Positions 36,001 to 50,600 of a DNA stretch of 64,000 nt are shown piece by piece. The translations under genes and the position numbers were made by a program. How positions within the stretch are numbered: position 1 is the first letter of the stretch; the number at the start of each line of letters is the position of its first letter. The notes beneath the pieces were generated by a model. That model was not told where the DNA came from. It searched no databases and worked only from the letters and a program-made list of their open reading frames with translations. Location: assembly GCA_035772405.1 (NCBI GenBank), contig JAYKKM010000147.1:4050501-4114500 (forward strand), read 5' to 3'. Origin of the DNA: Chrysogorgia sp. JL179-B06 (lineage: Eukaryota > Cnidaria > Anthozoa > Scleralcyonacea > Chrysogorgiidae).

Positions 36001-38574
36001 GCACGAAGATGTTTAGCTAAAGTTTCGTGTATCACGGCATGCTATTTACAATCTGCATGGAAATTCCTAAATAGAATTATTTACAACTTATTTTAAACAG
36101 GTTACATTGCATGCAATTGTTAGGGTTTAGGAAGTTGTTTCCTCAAGGTTCTTTGACGTCATATATGGCGTCATATGACGTCAGTAGAAACAAAACGCGA
36201 GTGCACAATAGCTTCAGCTGTAACATTATTTAGTATTAGTCTTTATTATATAGATGGGAGTGTTTTACTAAGAAATATGCAGTGACATATGTTCCATATG
36301 CTCACTAATGAAGATATCGATCACATGATTAAACATTTTCCCACCTTTTGCATTGAATCTATATAATAAAAAGAAAATTACAAGGTGCATGGCTTGAAGA
36401 TATGAATTTTATGTTCTCGTAGTAAAAACAATATTTTACTCATTCGCTACGCTCATTCGTAAAATATTATTTTCACCACTCGAAGATAAAATTCATATCT
36501 TCGCACCACCGTGTAATATCGGGCTTCTAGTCCCACCTCTGCGGCCAAGAGTTCGAATGCTGAGCTCGGACATTTGATCGCACGTGGAAAGAGTTGGTCA
36601 ACACTCTTTCGAAAATCGTGGGTTTTCTCCGGGTTCTCCGGTTTCCTCCCACAGGGAAGTTGTCAGGGCGGGTTACGATAAATAGTTAGGAAAACTAATG
36701 ATGATAAAAACTGTAAACATAAACAGCTAGGGTTGATTGATTCGGGGTATTGGGTACTAGGTACCGAATGTCATAGAATAAATTATCGTGTTGTATAAAG
36801 CGCATTTGATCATATACACAATTGTTAATTTGCGCTATATTATAAATAGTAAACATTATTATTATTATATTTGATCTTGTTATCGGCCGTTATTCAGAAT
36901 ACCATCTCAAAGACCTGTATGGATAAATTTGTATGATTCAATATCACCTCATTGAAAAGGCATTAATGTTCTTTAAAGTGCCCCTGTGATCAAATTTTTG
37001 GTATCCCTAATTTTTACATATTTGTAAAGTGCATGGTGTTCTTACTTAACTTGCCAAATTTCAAGCAATTGCGAGCATGGGAAGTTGCCTTTTCATACTG
37101 TTTTTATACGAGATTATACGGCCGCCATTACTCGAACATGTTCCGGACGCTTAGATTGCGATTAGAGGAAGTGACGTCAAAGACGCAACACGTGGCTAGT
37201 TGTGTATGAATATAAAGATATACTTGGGGAAAACTTTCTATTGTAACTTGTCGTATAATTGCCATTAAGCTTTGTCACGTGTTGAGTCTCTGACGTCACA
37301 ATTACATACACTGCTGTGGAATCGCGGGCTCGTCTGGAACAAGTTTTGAGCAATGGCGGACAAAATTTGGGCTTCTTTGGAAGTTAAATTTCTTGTGATA
37401 GAATGTTTGTTGTTCATTTTTTTGGCAAATGCGAACATTTATTAACCTAAAATGATGTTCTTTAACAAAAAGGCCAGGAAACATGTGATATTTTGTCGCA
37501 GGGGCACTTTAACGAAATTGACGTAGCTTATGGTTGAAAACACACTTTCTTTTTGCTCATTTATAATAACAACAAAATGTGAACAAAACGTCAAAAGGAA
37601 GCATCTTATATGGTAGCATATCTATCTGATATTTTATTTTCAAAATATCCGAACCTGTAATTTAAGTTTCGCTCAGTCGACCACTTTAGCACTTATTTTG
37701 CTTATCAACCTGCTCTATAGGTGTGCGAACATTCTGTAGAGCAGTTTTACTACAAACTTATCGGCTTAAAACATCCTGATTACCTTAAACGAATGTTGCG
37801 CAGTAAATTAAATTTTCTATTTATTTAAATTGATATATTACTCAATGTAGAACAATAGTTGTGAAAGGCGAAATGTTTTACGCCCCTGGAAGATAATTAG
37901 TCCCCCCGCGAAACGCCAAACTTTGGTAAAGGGAATGCATGGCCTCAGTCTTAATAGTTCCGTCTCAGCAAAATAATTTCGAAATTTTTACCTCAAACAT
38001 GTCGAGTTAAAGCATTAATTACACTAAACGTATGTTCCGGCAGTAACAAATTAAATTTTCTATATTGCTCAATGTAGAAAAATAGTTGTGAATGGCGAAA
38101 TGTGCAGTTACACCCCTGGCAAAGCACAGGAAGCGAGAAGTTCCCGCGTTTAATCAAAACGTCAAATTTTAATAAAAAGAATGCATGGCCTCAGCCTTAA
38201 CAGTTCCGTCTCAACAAAATAATTTCGAATATTCAGCTGTAATTATAGGGTAACTAGATCGCTTGGTCCCTATATTTCTACAGTACACTTAGGTTTTAGA
38301 GGTTTTGTTTTTGGTAATTCACATAATAAAACCTGATGTTCAAGGTTTCAAACAATTAATAAGACGAGAGAGAAGACTCATAGTGTGCATCAAGATATAT
38401 CTTTATTAAGCATTGAAAAGAGGTTGAATTTTTAGCTATCGTGAGTATTGTTGATAAAAGTTTATAAAAATTAATAATGAGTTTAATTAAATTTAAGATT
38501 GAATTGAAATCAACACTAGTTCTATAAATTAAAGTTCAAAAGTGATAAGAATATAGTCTGGATTATAATACATC

Positions 38575-38996
38575 CTAACATCCAGTGGGTATGCAATCAA
38601 AATCATACGGTGCTTTTTTAAACTCGTCGCAATCTATTCCTCCATCTTCATTTATGTCCCCTTGTTTGAAAGTGTTTTGAAGCCCCGGTGCGTCCGTCTT
38701 CATTTCCAAGTCTCTGCGAATTCTTCATGACTGATTTTGCCATTATTGTCCTTGTCATACTTGGCAAAGTCACACGGAAAGCCACCGTCGTCATTTTCGA
38801 TTTGAGGCGCGACCGATCGTTTTCGCCCGCAAATTTGAGTTGTGTAACAATAACGCACTGTGAAATATTGATAACGTCCACAACAGGGAACGTAAACGAG
38901 ATGAAGAGAGAACCTGCAGACGCGGTAAGTGTACGCCGCATCCGAACTGCTGATTATCGCACCCAGTACCAGTAATGTGAATAGTGCTAGCTTCAT
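38575..38996 (-). pseudogene. EF-hand preproprotein copy 6, 1-base deletion
   Basis: One G is missing at about 38710-38711 (CCAAGTCTC where other copies read CCAAGGTCTC). Translation is normal through T96, then reads W-K-stop, giving 98 residues. The second EF-hand loop and the last three Cys are lost; the signal peptide, 5-Cys segment, GRKR and first EF-hand remain. It also has E19D, V55I and E65Q. The full-length frame would close at 38575-38577. Promoter parts are intact: exon 1 ends at 40228, TATA at 40344-40351, poly-A signal at 38402-38407. If processing at GRKR yields the active part, this copy could still deliver the N-terminal peptide. An assembly or read error is the main alternative. 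Confidence 0.8.
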
Positions 38997-40343
38997 ATTT
39001 CTTCTTTCCTGTATTGAAAAAGCAGGAAATAGATCATATAAATTCATAGTTTCATTAGCAGGTCAAACTGTTTAGTAAATTCATGTTCTTATATGTAAAC
39101 CTGATTATACACACTGTAATCAAAGTATGAAAACAAGAAAGGTATATATAGTAAACTGGCAAAACCAAGCCTCAACGAGACACTAACGTTTAGAGCGAAG
39201 GCCCTTCAGCTTCGTTAGAGCATGGTTATTGTGCCCCTGTATTTTCAGACTTTAAACTTTGTCACTTCCATGGAGCTTTTATTTCCCAGCCCTCTTCAGT
39301 GCGTTTATATGAAAAATTTCCAACCCTCCTAGGCGAGATCTCGGGTTGACAATAGCGACATCTCGCTTAGGAGGGCTGATCGAGGGAGCGGAGATAAGAC
39401 CCTGGGTCTTGTCATGTGCATGAACGCAAACAAATGTTTACTAGGAATTACGCTGAGACGTGGGATCTCCGTAAAGAGGGCTAGCCCGCGGGGATGGACC
39501 TCCTCCATATAAACAACCCCTAAGAGGGCCTTAGAGGATGGAGAAACCCTTGATCGGGGGGGGGGGGGGTCTAGGGGGTTATGGTATAGGGTTAAATCTA
39601 GGCAAAGGACGTTAGGATTAGGTTTACGACTATAGGTTTATGATTAGGTTTACGATTAGGGTTAGGTTAGTATATATTCTAAGATTGTATATATTCTAAC
39701 ACTCGAAATTTTCCTTCACCATAAATCCTTAGAACATGCAGTTTAATCGAGTGAAATGCCAAATATTACTTGTATAGTTTGACATCGAAACGTTAGTGTA
39801 TGTTTTTTCTATCGTTTAGTTATTTCCGATATTCGTCCGAAGATGAACATGAGTAGGAAAACAATGAAAAACAAATTTGAAGAAGTCTTTAGAAGTAAGG
39901 TTTATTGACGATTTTATTGAATCACAATTTTGTCGTTTGTGTATTAGGCGAAAATGTTTAGTTATTTTTTGTTCAGTGATGTAGAGTAGACATTGAATAC
40001 ATAATCAATAATTATTGTATACGCCGTTTTCACATCAGATAGCGAGAATTATCAAGGCCTCTTTTTATGTTACCCACTCACAATCTCGATAATTCGCATA
40101 GCCTCATGTGAAAACCAAGTCCTGCATGTGTGCAGTATGACAACTATATATATAACCATGCATGTAAAACTCTGAGATAATTTGAGGAATGTTAACTGAT
40201 AAGTTTAAAACATTTGAAAAAACTTACGTTCAACTGAAATAAGAATACTGTTAGTAACTTTCAATTGTCTTGAGATGATAAACGTTGAGATGATAAACGT
40301 TGACAGGACTTGGCAGTTTGATTCCAGGTACGCAAGGGACTTG

Positions 40344-40351
40344 CTTTTATA
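40344..40351 (-). promoter_or_regulatory. TATA box of EF-hand gene copy 6
   Basis: TATAAAAG on the minus strand, with the exon 1 donor at 40227. The promoter is intact although the coding exon is frameshifted. Confidence 0.68.
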
Positions 40352-43300
40352 CTTTACAGTCCGTTCCTGGAAAACAATTAATTTCTTTGTATATTCAAAT
40401 TAAAACTATGGGTGTGTTATGTTTCTCACATGAACAAAAATATTCGAAATTATTTTGTTGAGACGGAACTATTAAGCTGAGGCCATGCATTTATTTCTTT
40501 ATCAAAGTTTGGCATTTTGATCAAACGCGGGGGAACTTCTCGACTTCCTGTGCTTTGCCAGGGTTTCGCCATTTAAACTATTTTTTCTACATTGAGCAAT
40601 ATAGAAAATTTAATTTATTACTGTCGGAACATTTAGTGTGATGCATGTTTTAAGTCGACATGTTTCAGGTAAAAAGCGCGCTGAAACTATTTTATATGAC
40701 AAAATGTTCGCAAATATATAGAGCAAGTTGATAAATAAAATAAGTGTCAAAGTGGTCGAGTGAACAGAACTTAAATTATTTCGGATATATTTTGAGAAGT
40801 AAAGATCAGATAGATATGCTATAGCACAAGATGCTTTCATTTGACATTTTTTCAAATGTTGCGGTATTATGATGAATATAAAGCAAAAGGAAATTGTGTT
40901 TTTAACCATAAACTACGTCAATTTCATCGAAGTACAATATCAATAATGTAGCTTGAACTATATATATATATGAGGCATTGATTATCTATAATTATTAAGT
41001 AGATATCTAAATTTCAATACAAATAGTTATCCCATACAGATCTTTGAGATGGTATTTTGAGTAACGGCAGATAATAAGATCGAATATAGACTAATAGTAA
41101 ATAGTTATAGCTGAAGCTATTGTGCAAATAAACAAAACACGATTCATTAACAAAACACGATTGTCCTGTAACAGCACTCGCGTTTTTGGTTCTACTCATG
41201 ACATCATAATGACGTCAAAGAACCTTGAGCAGACAACTTCGAGAACCTTATTGAAAACAATTACATGCGATGTATAGCCTCTGTTTATAATAAATTGTAA
41301 GTAATTTTATTTAAGAATTTTCAAATAACACATGATAGCATCAGACATGAACTATATATATAGCTATAACTATTTTAACCCACATTTTCTCTTGTATTTT
41401 AGTATAATATAGTATAGTATAGTATATAGAATTTTATCTGTTTATATTACTTATTTTATTTTATTTAACTTAAATTGTGTTTTTAAAATTATTTGTAATA
41501 GCTAAATACATTGACCCTTTTCAATAAAGTTTTTTCTTAAAACAATAAAGTTTTTTTTCGAACATTGTTATTTGTTATGTATATTTTGTTATGAACATTG
41601 TTATTTTGTTATGAACATTTCAATATGCATATTGTCGTACTGGCGAAATTTTACAAGAGGCTGAACAGTGCTTGCCAGAATGACGTTCAAACATGATGTT
41701 ATAGGGACCTCAATATCGTTAAGATGATGGCGGTTAAAAAATAATAGAAATTTTGGCATCTAAAAGAAGTCATGGTTAGTTGACTACGGTATTTTATTCT
41801 TGAAGCTTGTTTTATGACTTCCAAAACACTTCAAAAACATTCAAAAACACTTTAAAACAATTGCAGTGTCTTTTTCTAAAGCAATCTTAAGGAACAGCTC
41901 TCAACTCTCTGTGAGTTCACGTCGTCCTGAAGATGTGACAATGCTCAGAGTTGCGTTGTAAACAGAACGACGACGGTGTCGAGAATACTCTTAGGACTAA
42001 AAGAATTATTCATTCTCTTTGTTTTGCATGAATAATTATTTTGTTTTGAATGACGTCATCGTTAAGGTTATCGCGCTGGAACAACTTGGAAGTGATGTAG
42101 GTTTTTGAGAAAATCAGATGATTGGAAAATAATTATTTATGACACGACTATTTTTGCAAATAAGTGCGCACACAATTAGGACAATTATATGCATATAATC
42201 GTTTCGGTCATCTGCGATGCACAGTTTAAAAGGACTGGGACGATGTGGACGACTATATGAGAATCTTCCTTAATTAGCGAGTAACTAAAGACACCTTTAT
42301 AGCTGAATGTATTGTGTCGGCTATCACAATTATCATTTATCATAACATTATGTGTCTTTAATTGGGATTGAATCATGTTGAGAATATCATGGGAGTAATG
42401 GTATCAATTATATTTAAAAAATATTTTAGAATAATGACCACTAACAACCTATAGTTATTATTGGCATGTATAACTTGAAATTATAGAGATTCTTATTCAT
42501 GCAAACTGTTTCTGCAATGGCCGCTCTTTCATGTCAACCTATATTGTCTTATATAAGCAGACAAAACAAACTGTGAATTTGTAAAAATGTTTTCATAGGT
42601 TTAACCAATTGAGATGCGGTGTTAAAATTGGTGTTAAGCTTCAGTAAATAGAACCTGACCAAATTGTTGATCAATGTAAGCACACAAAACAAGCAGTCTA
42701 ATAGTAGTAAAAAAGTAGAGTGCTACTTGGACAGTGTTTTGGATATATAGCAAAGTGAAAAGCTGGTAAACTGCCAAGTGAAAAGGTGTTATCCTGCGAT
42801 AACACGCGTTATTGTGTATCTGTAGGTCTCTGAATCTTCAACTGCATAAGCGAAACCACAGTTGCCCAAGCTCGTTGTGTGGTAATCTGTGTTTATATTG
42901 GAATTTATTTGATTTGTCAAAATTAGAGGATATTTTCATCTATTATTTGCAGTTAATGAAATAATGTGTAGTTATATCTACCATCAAGTGTATGTGTGAT
43001 CAGTGTCTGTTCGGTAATATTTAGGACATTTACAGCGAAAATATAATGGCAATATATAACCATATATTAAATTTGTTAATATCGAAAAATTATACTAAGA
43101 CTATTCAACAAAATAAACATTTATAAATCTTGTTGTTTTTCCTTGTAAAACTTGGCACCATTCTGTTCATTATACTTCAAACCCGTTTGTGATATGTAGG
43201 TTTGAAGTATAATGAACAGAATATAGCTATAGCATGCAATATAGCTTCATGTGTGCTATGCTATATTGCTATGCACGAAGATGTTTAGCTAAAGCTTCGT

Positions 43301-45845
43301 GTATCACGGCATGCTATTTACAATCTGCATGGAAATTCCTAAATAGAATTATTTACAACTTATTTTAAACAGGCTACATTGCATGCAATTGTTAGGGTTT
43401 AGGAAGTTGTTTCCTCAAGGTTCTTGACGTCATATATGGCGTCATATGACGTCAGTAGAAACAAAACGCGAGTGCACAATAGCTTCAGCTGTAACATTAT
43501 TTAGTATTAGTCTTTATTATATAGATGGGAGTGTTTTACTAAGAAATATGCAGTGACATATGTTCCATATGCTCACTAATGAAGATATCGATCACATGAT
43601 TAAACATTTTCCCACCTTTTGCATTGAATCTATATAATAAAAAGAAAATTACAAGGTGCATGGCTTGAAGATATGAATTTTATGTTCTCGTAGTAAAAAC
43701 AATATTTTACTCATTCGCTACGCTCATTCGTAAAATATTATTTTCACCACTCGAAGATAAAATTCATATCTTCGCACCACCGTGTAATATCGGGCTTCTA
43801 GTCCCACCTCTGCGGCCAAGAGTTCGAATGCTGAGCTCGGACATTTGATCGCACGTGGAAAGAGTTGGTCAACACTCTTTCGAAAATCGTGGGTTTTCTC
43901 CGGGTTCTCCGGTTTCCTCCCACAGGGAAGTTGTCAGGGCGGGTTACGATAAATAGTTAGGAAAACTAATGATGATAAAAACTGTAAACATAAACAGCTA
44001 GGGTTGATTGATTCGGGGTATTGGGTACTAGGTACCGAATGTCATAGAATAAATTATCGTGTTGTATAAAGCGCATTTGATCATATACACAATTGTTAAT
44101 TTGCGCTATATTATAAATAGTAAACATTATTATTATTATATTTGATCTTGTTATCGGCCGTTATTCAGAATACCATCTCAAAGACCTGTATGGATAAATT
44201 TGTATGATTCAATATCACCTCATTGAAAAGGCATTAATGTTCTTTAAAGTGCCCCTGTGATCAAATTTTTGGTATCCCTAATTTTTACATATTTGTAAAG
44301 TGCATGGTGTTCTTACTTAACTTGCCAAATTTCAAGCAATTGCGAGCATGGGAAGTTGCCTTTTCATACTGTTTTTATACGAGATTATACGGCCGCCATT
44401 ACTCGAACATGTTCCGGACGCTTAGATTGCGATTAGAGGAAGTGACGTCAAAGACGCAACACGTGGCTAGTTGTGTATGAATATAAAGATATACTTGGGG
44501 AAAACTTTCTATTGTAACTTGTCGTATAATTGCCATTAAGCTTTGTCACGTGTTGAGTCTCTGACGTCACAATTACATACACTGCTGTGGAATCGCGGGC
44601 TCGTCTGGAACAAGTTTTGAGCAATGGCGGACAAAATTTGGGCTTCTTTGGAAGTTAAATTTCTTGTGATAGAATGTTTGTTGTTCATTTTTTTGGCAAA
44701 TGCGAACATTTATTAACCTAAAATGATGTTCTTTAACAAAAAGGCCAGGAAACATGTGATATTTTGTCGCAGGGGCACTTTAACGAAATTGACGTAGCTT
44801 ATGGTTGAAAACACACTTTCTTTTTGCTCATTTATAATAACAACAAAATGTGAACAAAACGTCAAAAGGAAGCATCTTATATGGTAGCATATCTATCTGA
44901 TATTTTATTTTCAAAATATCCGAACCTGTAATTTAAGTTTCGCTCAGTCGACCACTTTAGCACTTATTTTGCTTATCAACCTGCTCTATAGGTGTGCGAA
45001 CATTCTGTAGAGCAGTTTTACTACAAACTTATCGGCTTAAAACATCCTGATTACCTTAAACGAATGTTGCGCAGTAAATTAAATTTTCTATTTATTTAAA
45101 TTGATATATTACTCAATGTAGAACAATAGTTGTGAAAGGCGAAATGTTTTACGCCCCTGGAAGATAATTAGTCCCCCCGCGAAACGCCAAACTTTGGTAA
45201 AGGGAATGCATGGCCTCAGTCTTAATAGTTCCGTCTCAGCAAAATAATTTCGAAATTTTTACCTCAAACATGTCGAGTTAAAGCATTAATTACACTAAAC
45301 GTATGTTCCGGCAGTAACAAATTAAATTTTCTATATTGCTCAATGTAGAAAAATAGTTGTGAATGGCGAAATGTGCAGTTACACCCCTGGCAAAGCACAG
45401 GAAGCGAGAAGTTCCCGCGTTTAATCAAAACGTCAAATTTTAATAAAAAGAATGCATGGCCTCAGCCTTAACAGTTCCGTCTCAACAAAATAATTTCGAA
45501 TATTCAGCTGTAATTATAGGGTAACTAGATCGCTTGGTCCCTATATTTCTACAGTACACTTAGGTTTTAGAGGTTTTGTTTTTGGTAATTCACATAATAA
45601 AACCTGATGTTCAAGGTTTCAAACAATTAATAAGACGAGAGAGAAGACTCATAGTGTGCATCAAGATATATCTTTATTAAGCATTGAAAAGAGGTTGAAT
45701 TTTTAGCTATCGTGAGTATTGTTGATAAAAGTTTATAAAAATTAATAATGAGTTTAATTAAATTTAAGATTGAATTGAAATCAACACTAGTTCTATAAAT
45801 TAAAGTTCAAAAGTGATAAGAATATAGTCTGGATTATAACACATC

Positions 45846-46268
45846 CTAACATCCAGTGGGTATGCAGTCAAAATCATACGGTGCTTTTTTAAACTCGTCG
45901 CAATCTATTCCTCCATCTTCATTTATGTCCCCTTGTTTGAAAGTGTCTTGAAGCCCCGGTGCGTCCGTCTTCATTTCCAAGGTCTCTGCGAATTCTTCAT
46001 GACTGATTTTGCCATTATTGTCCTTGTCATACTTGGCAAAGTCACACGGAAAGCCACCGTCGTCATTTTCGATTTGAGGCGCGACCGATCGTTTTCGCCC
46101 GCAAATTTGAGTTGTGTAACAATAACGCACTGTGAAATATTGATAACGTCCACAACAGGGAACGTAAACGAGATGAAGAGAGAACCTGCAGACGCGGTAA
46201 GTGTACGCCGCATCCGAACTGCTGATTATCGCACCCAGTACCAGTAATGTGAATAGTGCTAGCTTCAT
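45846..46268 (-). CDS. secreted Cys-rich EF-hand-pair preproprotein, copy 7 (variant)
   Basis: Intact, 140 residues. It differs from copies 1-5 at E19D (last residues of the signal peptide), V55I (next to the last Cys of the 5-Cys segment) and E65Q (just after GRKR). Both EF-hand loops and all nine Cys are kept. Exon 1 ends at 47510, the TATA box is at 47626-47633 and the poly-A signal at 45673-45678. Confidence 0.88.
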   Translation of the reverse strand: MKLALFTLLVLGAIISSSDAAYTYRVCRFSLHLVYVPCCGRYQYFTVRYCYTTQICGRKRSVAPQIENDDGGFPCDFAKYDKDNNGKISHEEFAETLEMKTDAPGLQDTFKQGDINEDGGIDCDEFKKAPYDFDCIPTGC

Positions 46269-47625
46269 ATTTCTTCTTTCCTGTATTGAAAAAGCAGGAA
46301 ATAGATCATATAAATTCATAGTTTCATTAGCAGGTCAAACTGTTTAGTAAATTCATGTTCTTATATGTAAACCTGATTATACACACTGTAATCAAAGTAT
46401 GAAAACAAGAAAGGTATATATAGTAAACTGGCAAAACCAAGCCTCAACGAGACACTAACGTTTAGAGCGAAGGCCCTTCAGCTTCGTTAGAGCATGGTTA
46501 TTGTGCCCCTGTATTTTCAGACTTTAAACTTTGTCACTTCCATGGAGCTTTTATTTCCCAGCCCTCTTCAGTGCGTTTATATGAAAAATTTCCAACCCTC
46601 CTAGGCGAGATCTCGGGTTGACAATAGCGACATCTCGCTTAGGAGGGCTGATCGAGGGAGCGGAGATAAGACCCTGGGTCTTGTCATGTGCATGAACGCA
46701 AACAAATGTTTACTAGGAATTACGCTGAGACGTGGGATCTCCGTAAAGAGGGCTAGCCCGCGGGGATGGACCTCCTCCATATAAACAACCCCTAAGAGGG
46801 CCTTAGAGGATGGAGAAACCCTTGATCGGGGGGGGGGGGGGGGTCTAGGGGGTTATGGTATAGGGTTAAATCTAGGCAAAGGACGTTAGGATTAGGTTTA
46901 CGACTATAGGTTTATGATTAGGGTTACAATTAGGGTTAGGTTAGTATATATTCTAAGATTGTATATATTCTAACACTCGAAATTTTCCTTCACCATAAAT
47001 CCTTAGAACATGCAGTTTAATCGAGTGAAATACCAAATATTACTTGTATAGTTTGACATCGAAACGTTAGTGTATGTTTTTTCTATCGTTTAGTTATTTC
47101 CGATGTTCGTACGAAGATGAACATGTAGTAGGAAAACAATGAAAAACAAATTTGAAGAAGTCTTTAGAAGTAAGGTTTATTGACGATTGTATTGAATCAC
47201 AATTTTGTCGTTTGTGTGGCAGGCGAAAATGTTTAGTTATTTTTTGTTCAGTGATGTAGAGTAGACATTGAATACATAATCAATAAGTATTGTACGCCGT
47301 TTTCACATCAGATAGCGAGAATTATCAAGGCCTCTTTTTATGTTATCCCACATTCACAATCTCGATCTTGCAATAATTCGCATAGCCTCATGTGAAAACC
47401 AAGTCCTGCATGTGTGCAGTATGACAACTATATATTACCATGCATGTAAAACTCTGAGATAATTTGAGGAATGTTAACTGATAAGTTTAAAACATTTGAA
47501 AAAACTTACGTTCAACTCAAATAAGAATACTGTCAGTAACTTTCAATTGTCTTGAGATGATAAACGTTGAGATGATAAACGTTGACAGGACTTGGCAGTT
47601 TGATTCCAGGTTCGCAAGGGACTTG

Positions 47626-47633
47626 CTTTTATA
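47626..47633 (-). promoter_or_regulatory. TATA box of EF-hand gene copy 7
   Basis: TATAAAAG on the minus strand, with the exon 1 donor at 47509. Confidence 0.68.
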
Positions 47634-50600
47634 CTTTACAGTCCGTTCCTGGAAAACAATTAATTTCTTTGTATATTCAAATTAAAACTATGGGTGTGTT
47701 ATGTTTCTCACATGAACAAAAATATTCGAAATTATTTTGTTGAGACGGAACTATTAAGCTGAGGCCATGCATTTATTTCTTTATCAAAGTTTGGCATTTT
47801 TATCAAACGTGGGGGAACTTCTCGACTTCCTGTGCTTTGCCAGGGTTTCGCCATTTACAACTATTTTTTCTACATTGAGCAATATAGAAAATTTAATTTA
47901 TTACTGTCGGAACATTTAGTGTGATGCATGTTTTAAGTCGACATGTTTCAGGTAAAAAGCGCGCTGAAACTATTTTATATGACAAAATGTTCGCAAATAT
48001 ATAGAGCAAGTTGATAAACAAAATAAGTGTCAAAGTGGTCGAGTGAACAGAACTTAAATTATTTCGGATATTTTGAGAAGTAAAGATCAGATAGATATGC
48101 TATAGCACAAGATGCTTTCATTTGACATTTTTTCAAATGTTGGTATTATGATGAATATAAAGCAAAAGGAAATTGTGTTTTTAACCATAAACTACGTCAA
48201 TTTCATCGAAGTACAATATCAATAATGTAGCTTGAACTATATATATATATGAGGCATTGATTATCTATAATTATTAAGTAGATATCTAAATTTCAATACA
48301 AATAGTTATCCCATACAGATCTTTGAGATGGTATTTTGAGTAACGGCAGATAATAAGATCGAATATAGACTAATAGTAAATAGTTATAGCTGAAGCTATT
48401 GTGCAAATAAACAAAACACGATTCATTAACAAAACACGATTGTCCTGTAACAGCACTCGCGTTTTTGGTTCTACTCATGACATCATAATGACGTCAAAGA
48501 ACCTTGAGCAGACAACTTCGAGAACCATATTGAAAACAATTACATGCGATGTATAGCCTCTGTTTATAATAAATTGTAAGTAATTTTATTTAAGAATTTT
48601 CAAATAACACATGATAGCATCAGACATGAACTATATATATAGCTATAACTATTTTAACCCACATTTTCTCTTGTATTTTAGTATAATATAGTATAGTATA
48701 GTATATAGAATTTTATCTGTTTATATTACTTATTTTATTTTATTTAACTTAAATTGTGTTTTTAAAATTATTTGTAATAGCTAAATACATTGACCCTTTT
48801 CAATAAAGTTTTTTCTTAAAACAATAAAGTTTTTTTTCGAATATTGTTATTTGTTATGTATATTTTGTTATGAACATTGTTATTTTGTTATGAACATTTC
48901 AATATGCATATTGTCGTACTGGCGAAATTTTACAAGAGGCTGAAACAGTGCTTGCCAGAATGACGTTCAAACATGATGTTATAGGGACCTCAAGATCGTT
49001 AAGATGATGGCGGTTAAAAAATAATAGAAATTTTGGCATCTAAAAGAAGTCATGGTTAGTTGACTACGGTATTTTATTCTTGAAGCTTGTTTTATGACTT
49101 CCAAAACACTTCAATACTGTTAAAACAATTGCAGTGTCTTTTTCTAAAGCAATCTTAAGGAACAGCTCTCAACTCTCTGTTGGTTCACGTCGTCCTGAAG
49201 ATGTGACAATGCTCAGAGTTGCTACTGTAAACAGAACGACGACGGTGTCGAGAATACTCTTAGGACTAAAATAATTATTCATTCTCTTTGTTTTGCATGA
49301 ATAATTATTTTGTTTTGAATGACGTCATCGTTAAGGTTATCGCGCTGGAACAACTTGGAAGTGATGTAGGTTTTTGAGAAAATCAGATGATTGGAAAATA
49401 ATTATTTATGACACGACTATTTTTGCAAATAATTGCGCACACAATTAGGACAATTATATGCATATAATCGTTTCGGTCATCTGCGATGCACAGTTTAAAA
49501 GGACTGGGACGATGTGGACGACTATATGAGAACCATCCTTAATTAGCGAGTAACTAAAGACACCTTTATAGCTGAATGTATTGTGTCGGCTATCACAATT
49601 ATCATTTATCATAACATTATGTGTCTTTAATTGGGATTGAATCATGTTGAGAATATCATGGGAGTAATGGTATCAATTATATTTAAAAAATGTTTTAGAA
49701 TAATGACCACTAACAACCTATAGTTATTATTGGCATGTATAACTTGAAATTATAGAGATTCTTATTCATGCAAACTGTTTCTGCAATGGCCGCTCTTTCA
49801 TGTCAACCTATATTGTCTTATATAAGCAGACAAAACAAACTGTGAATTTGTAAAATGTTTTCATAGGTTTAACCAATTGAGATGCGGTGTTAAAATTGGT
49901 GTTAAGCTTCAGTAAATAGAACCTGACCAAATTGTTGATCAATGTAAGCACACAAAACAAGCAGTCTAATAGTAGTAAAAAAGTAGAGTGCTACTTGGAC
50001 AGTGTTTTGGATATATAGCAAAGTAAAAAGCTGGTAAACTGCCAAGTGAAAAGGTGTTATCCTACGATAACACGCGTTATTGTGTATCTGTAGGTCTCTG
50101 AATCTTCAACTGCATAAGCGAAACCACAGTTGCCCAAGCTCGTTGTGTGGTAATCTGTGTTTATATTGGAATTTATTTGATTTGTCAAAATTAGAGGATA
50201 TTTTCATCTATTATTTGCAGTTAATGAAATAATGTGTAGTTATATCTACCATAAAGTGTATGTGTGATCAGTGTCTGTTCGGTAATATTTAGGACATTTA
50301 CAGCGAAAATATAATGGCAATATATAACCATATATTAAATTTGTTAATATCGAAAAATTATACTAAGACTATTCAACAAAATAAACATTTATAAATCTTG
50401 TTGTTTTTCCTTGTAAAACTTGGCACCATTCTGTTCATTATACTTCAAACCCGTTTGTGATATGTAGGTTTGAAGTATAATGAACAGAATATAGCTATAG
50501 CATGCAATATAGCTTCATGTGTGCTATGCTATATTGCTATGCACGAAGATGTTTAGCTAAAGCTTCGTGTATCACGGCATGCTATTTACAATCTGCATGG

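Larger units (their letters stand above)
30366..37619. repeat. array unit 5
   Basis: 7,254 bp. It resembles unit 3, with private changes in the spacer: a short duplication of ACCATATATT near 35778-35797, and several substitutions just after the spacer hairpin at about 35950-36030. Poly-G is the longest (17) and the TCT that follows it in the other units is missing. Confidence 0.95.
37620..44890. repeat. array unit 6
   Basis: 7,271 bp. It carries the frameshifted gene copy. It keeps a stretch of about 37 bp around 39946-39980 (GCGAAAATGTTTAG onward) that units 1-5 have lost. It shares with unit 7 a small deletion in the intronic fold-back (CCCTGGGTCTTGTC) and GATCTCCGTAAAG. A local TTCAAAAACA rearrangement lies at about 41830-41855. 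Confidence 0.95.
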
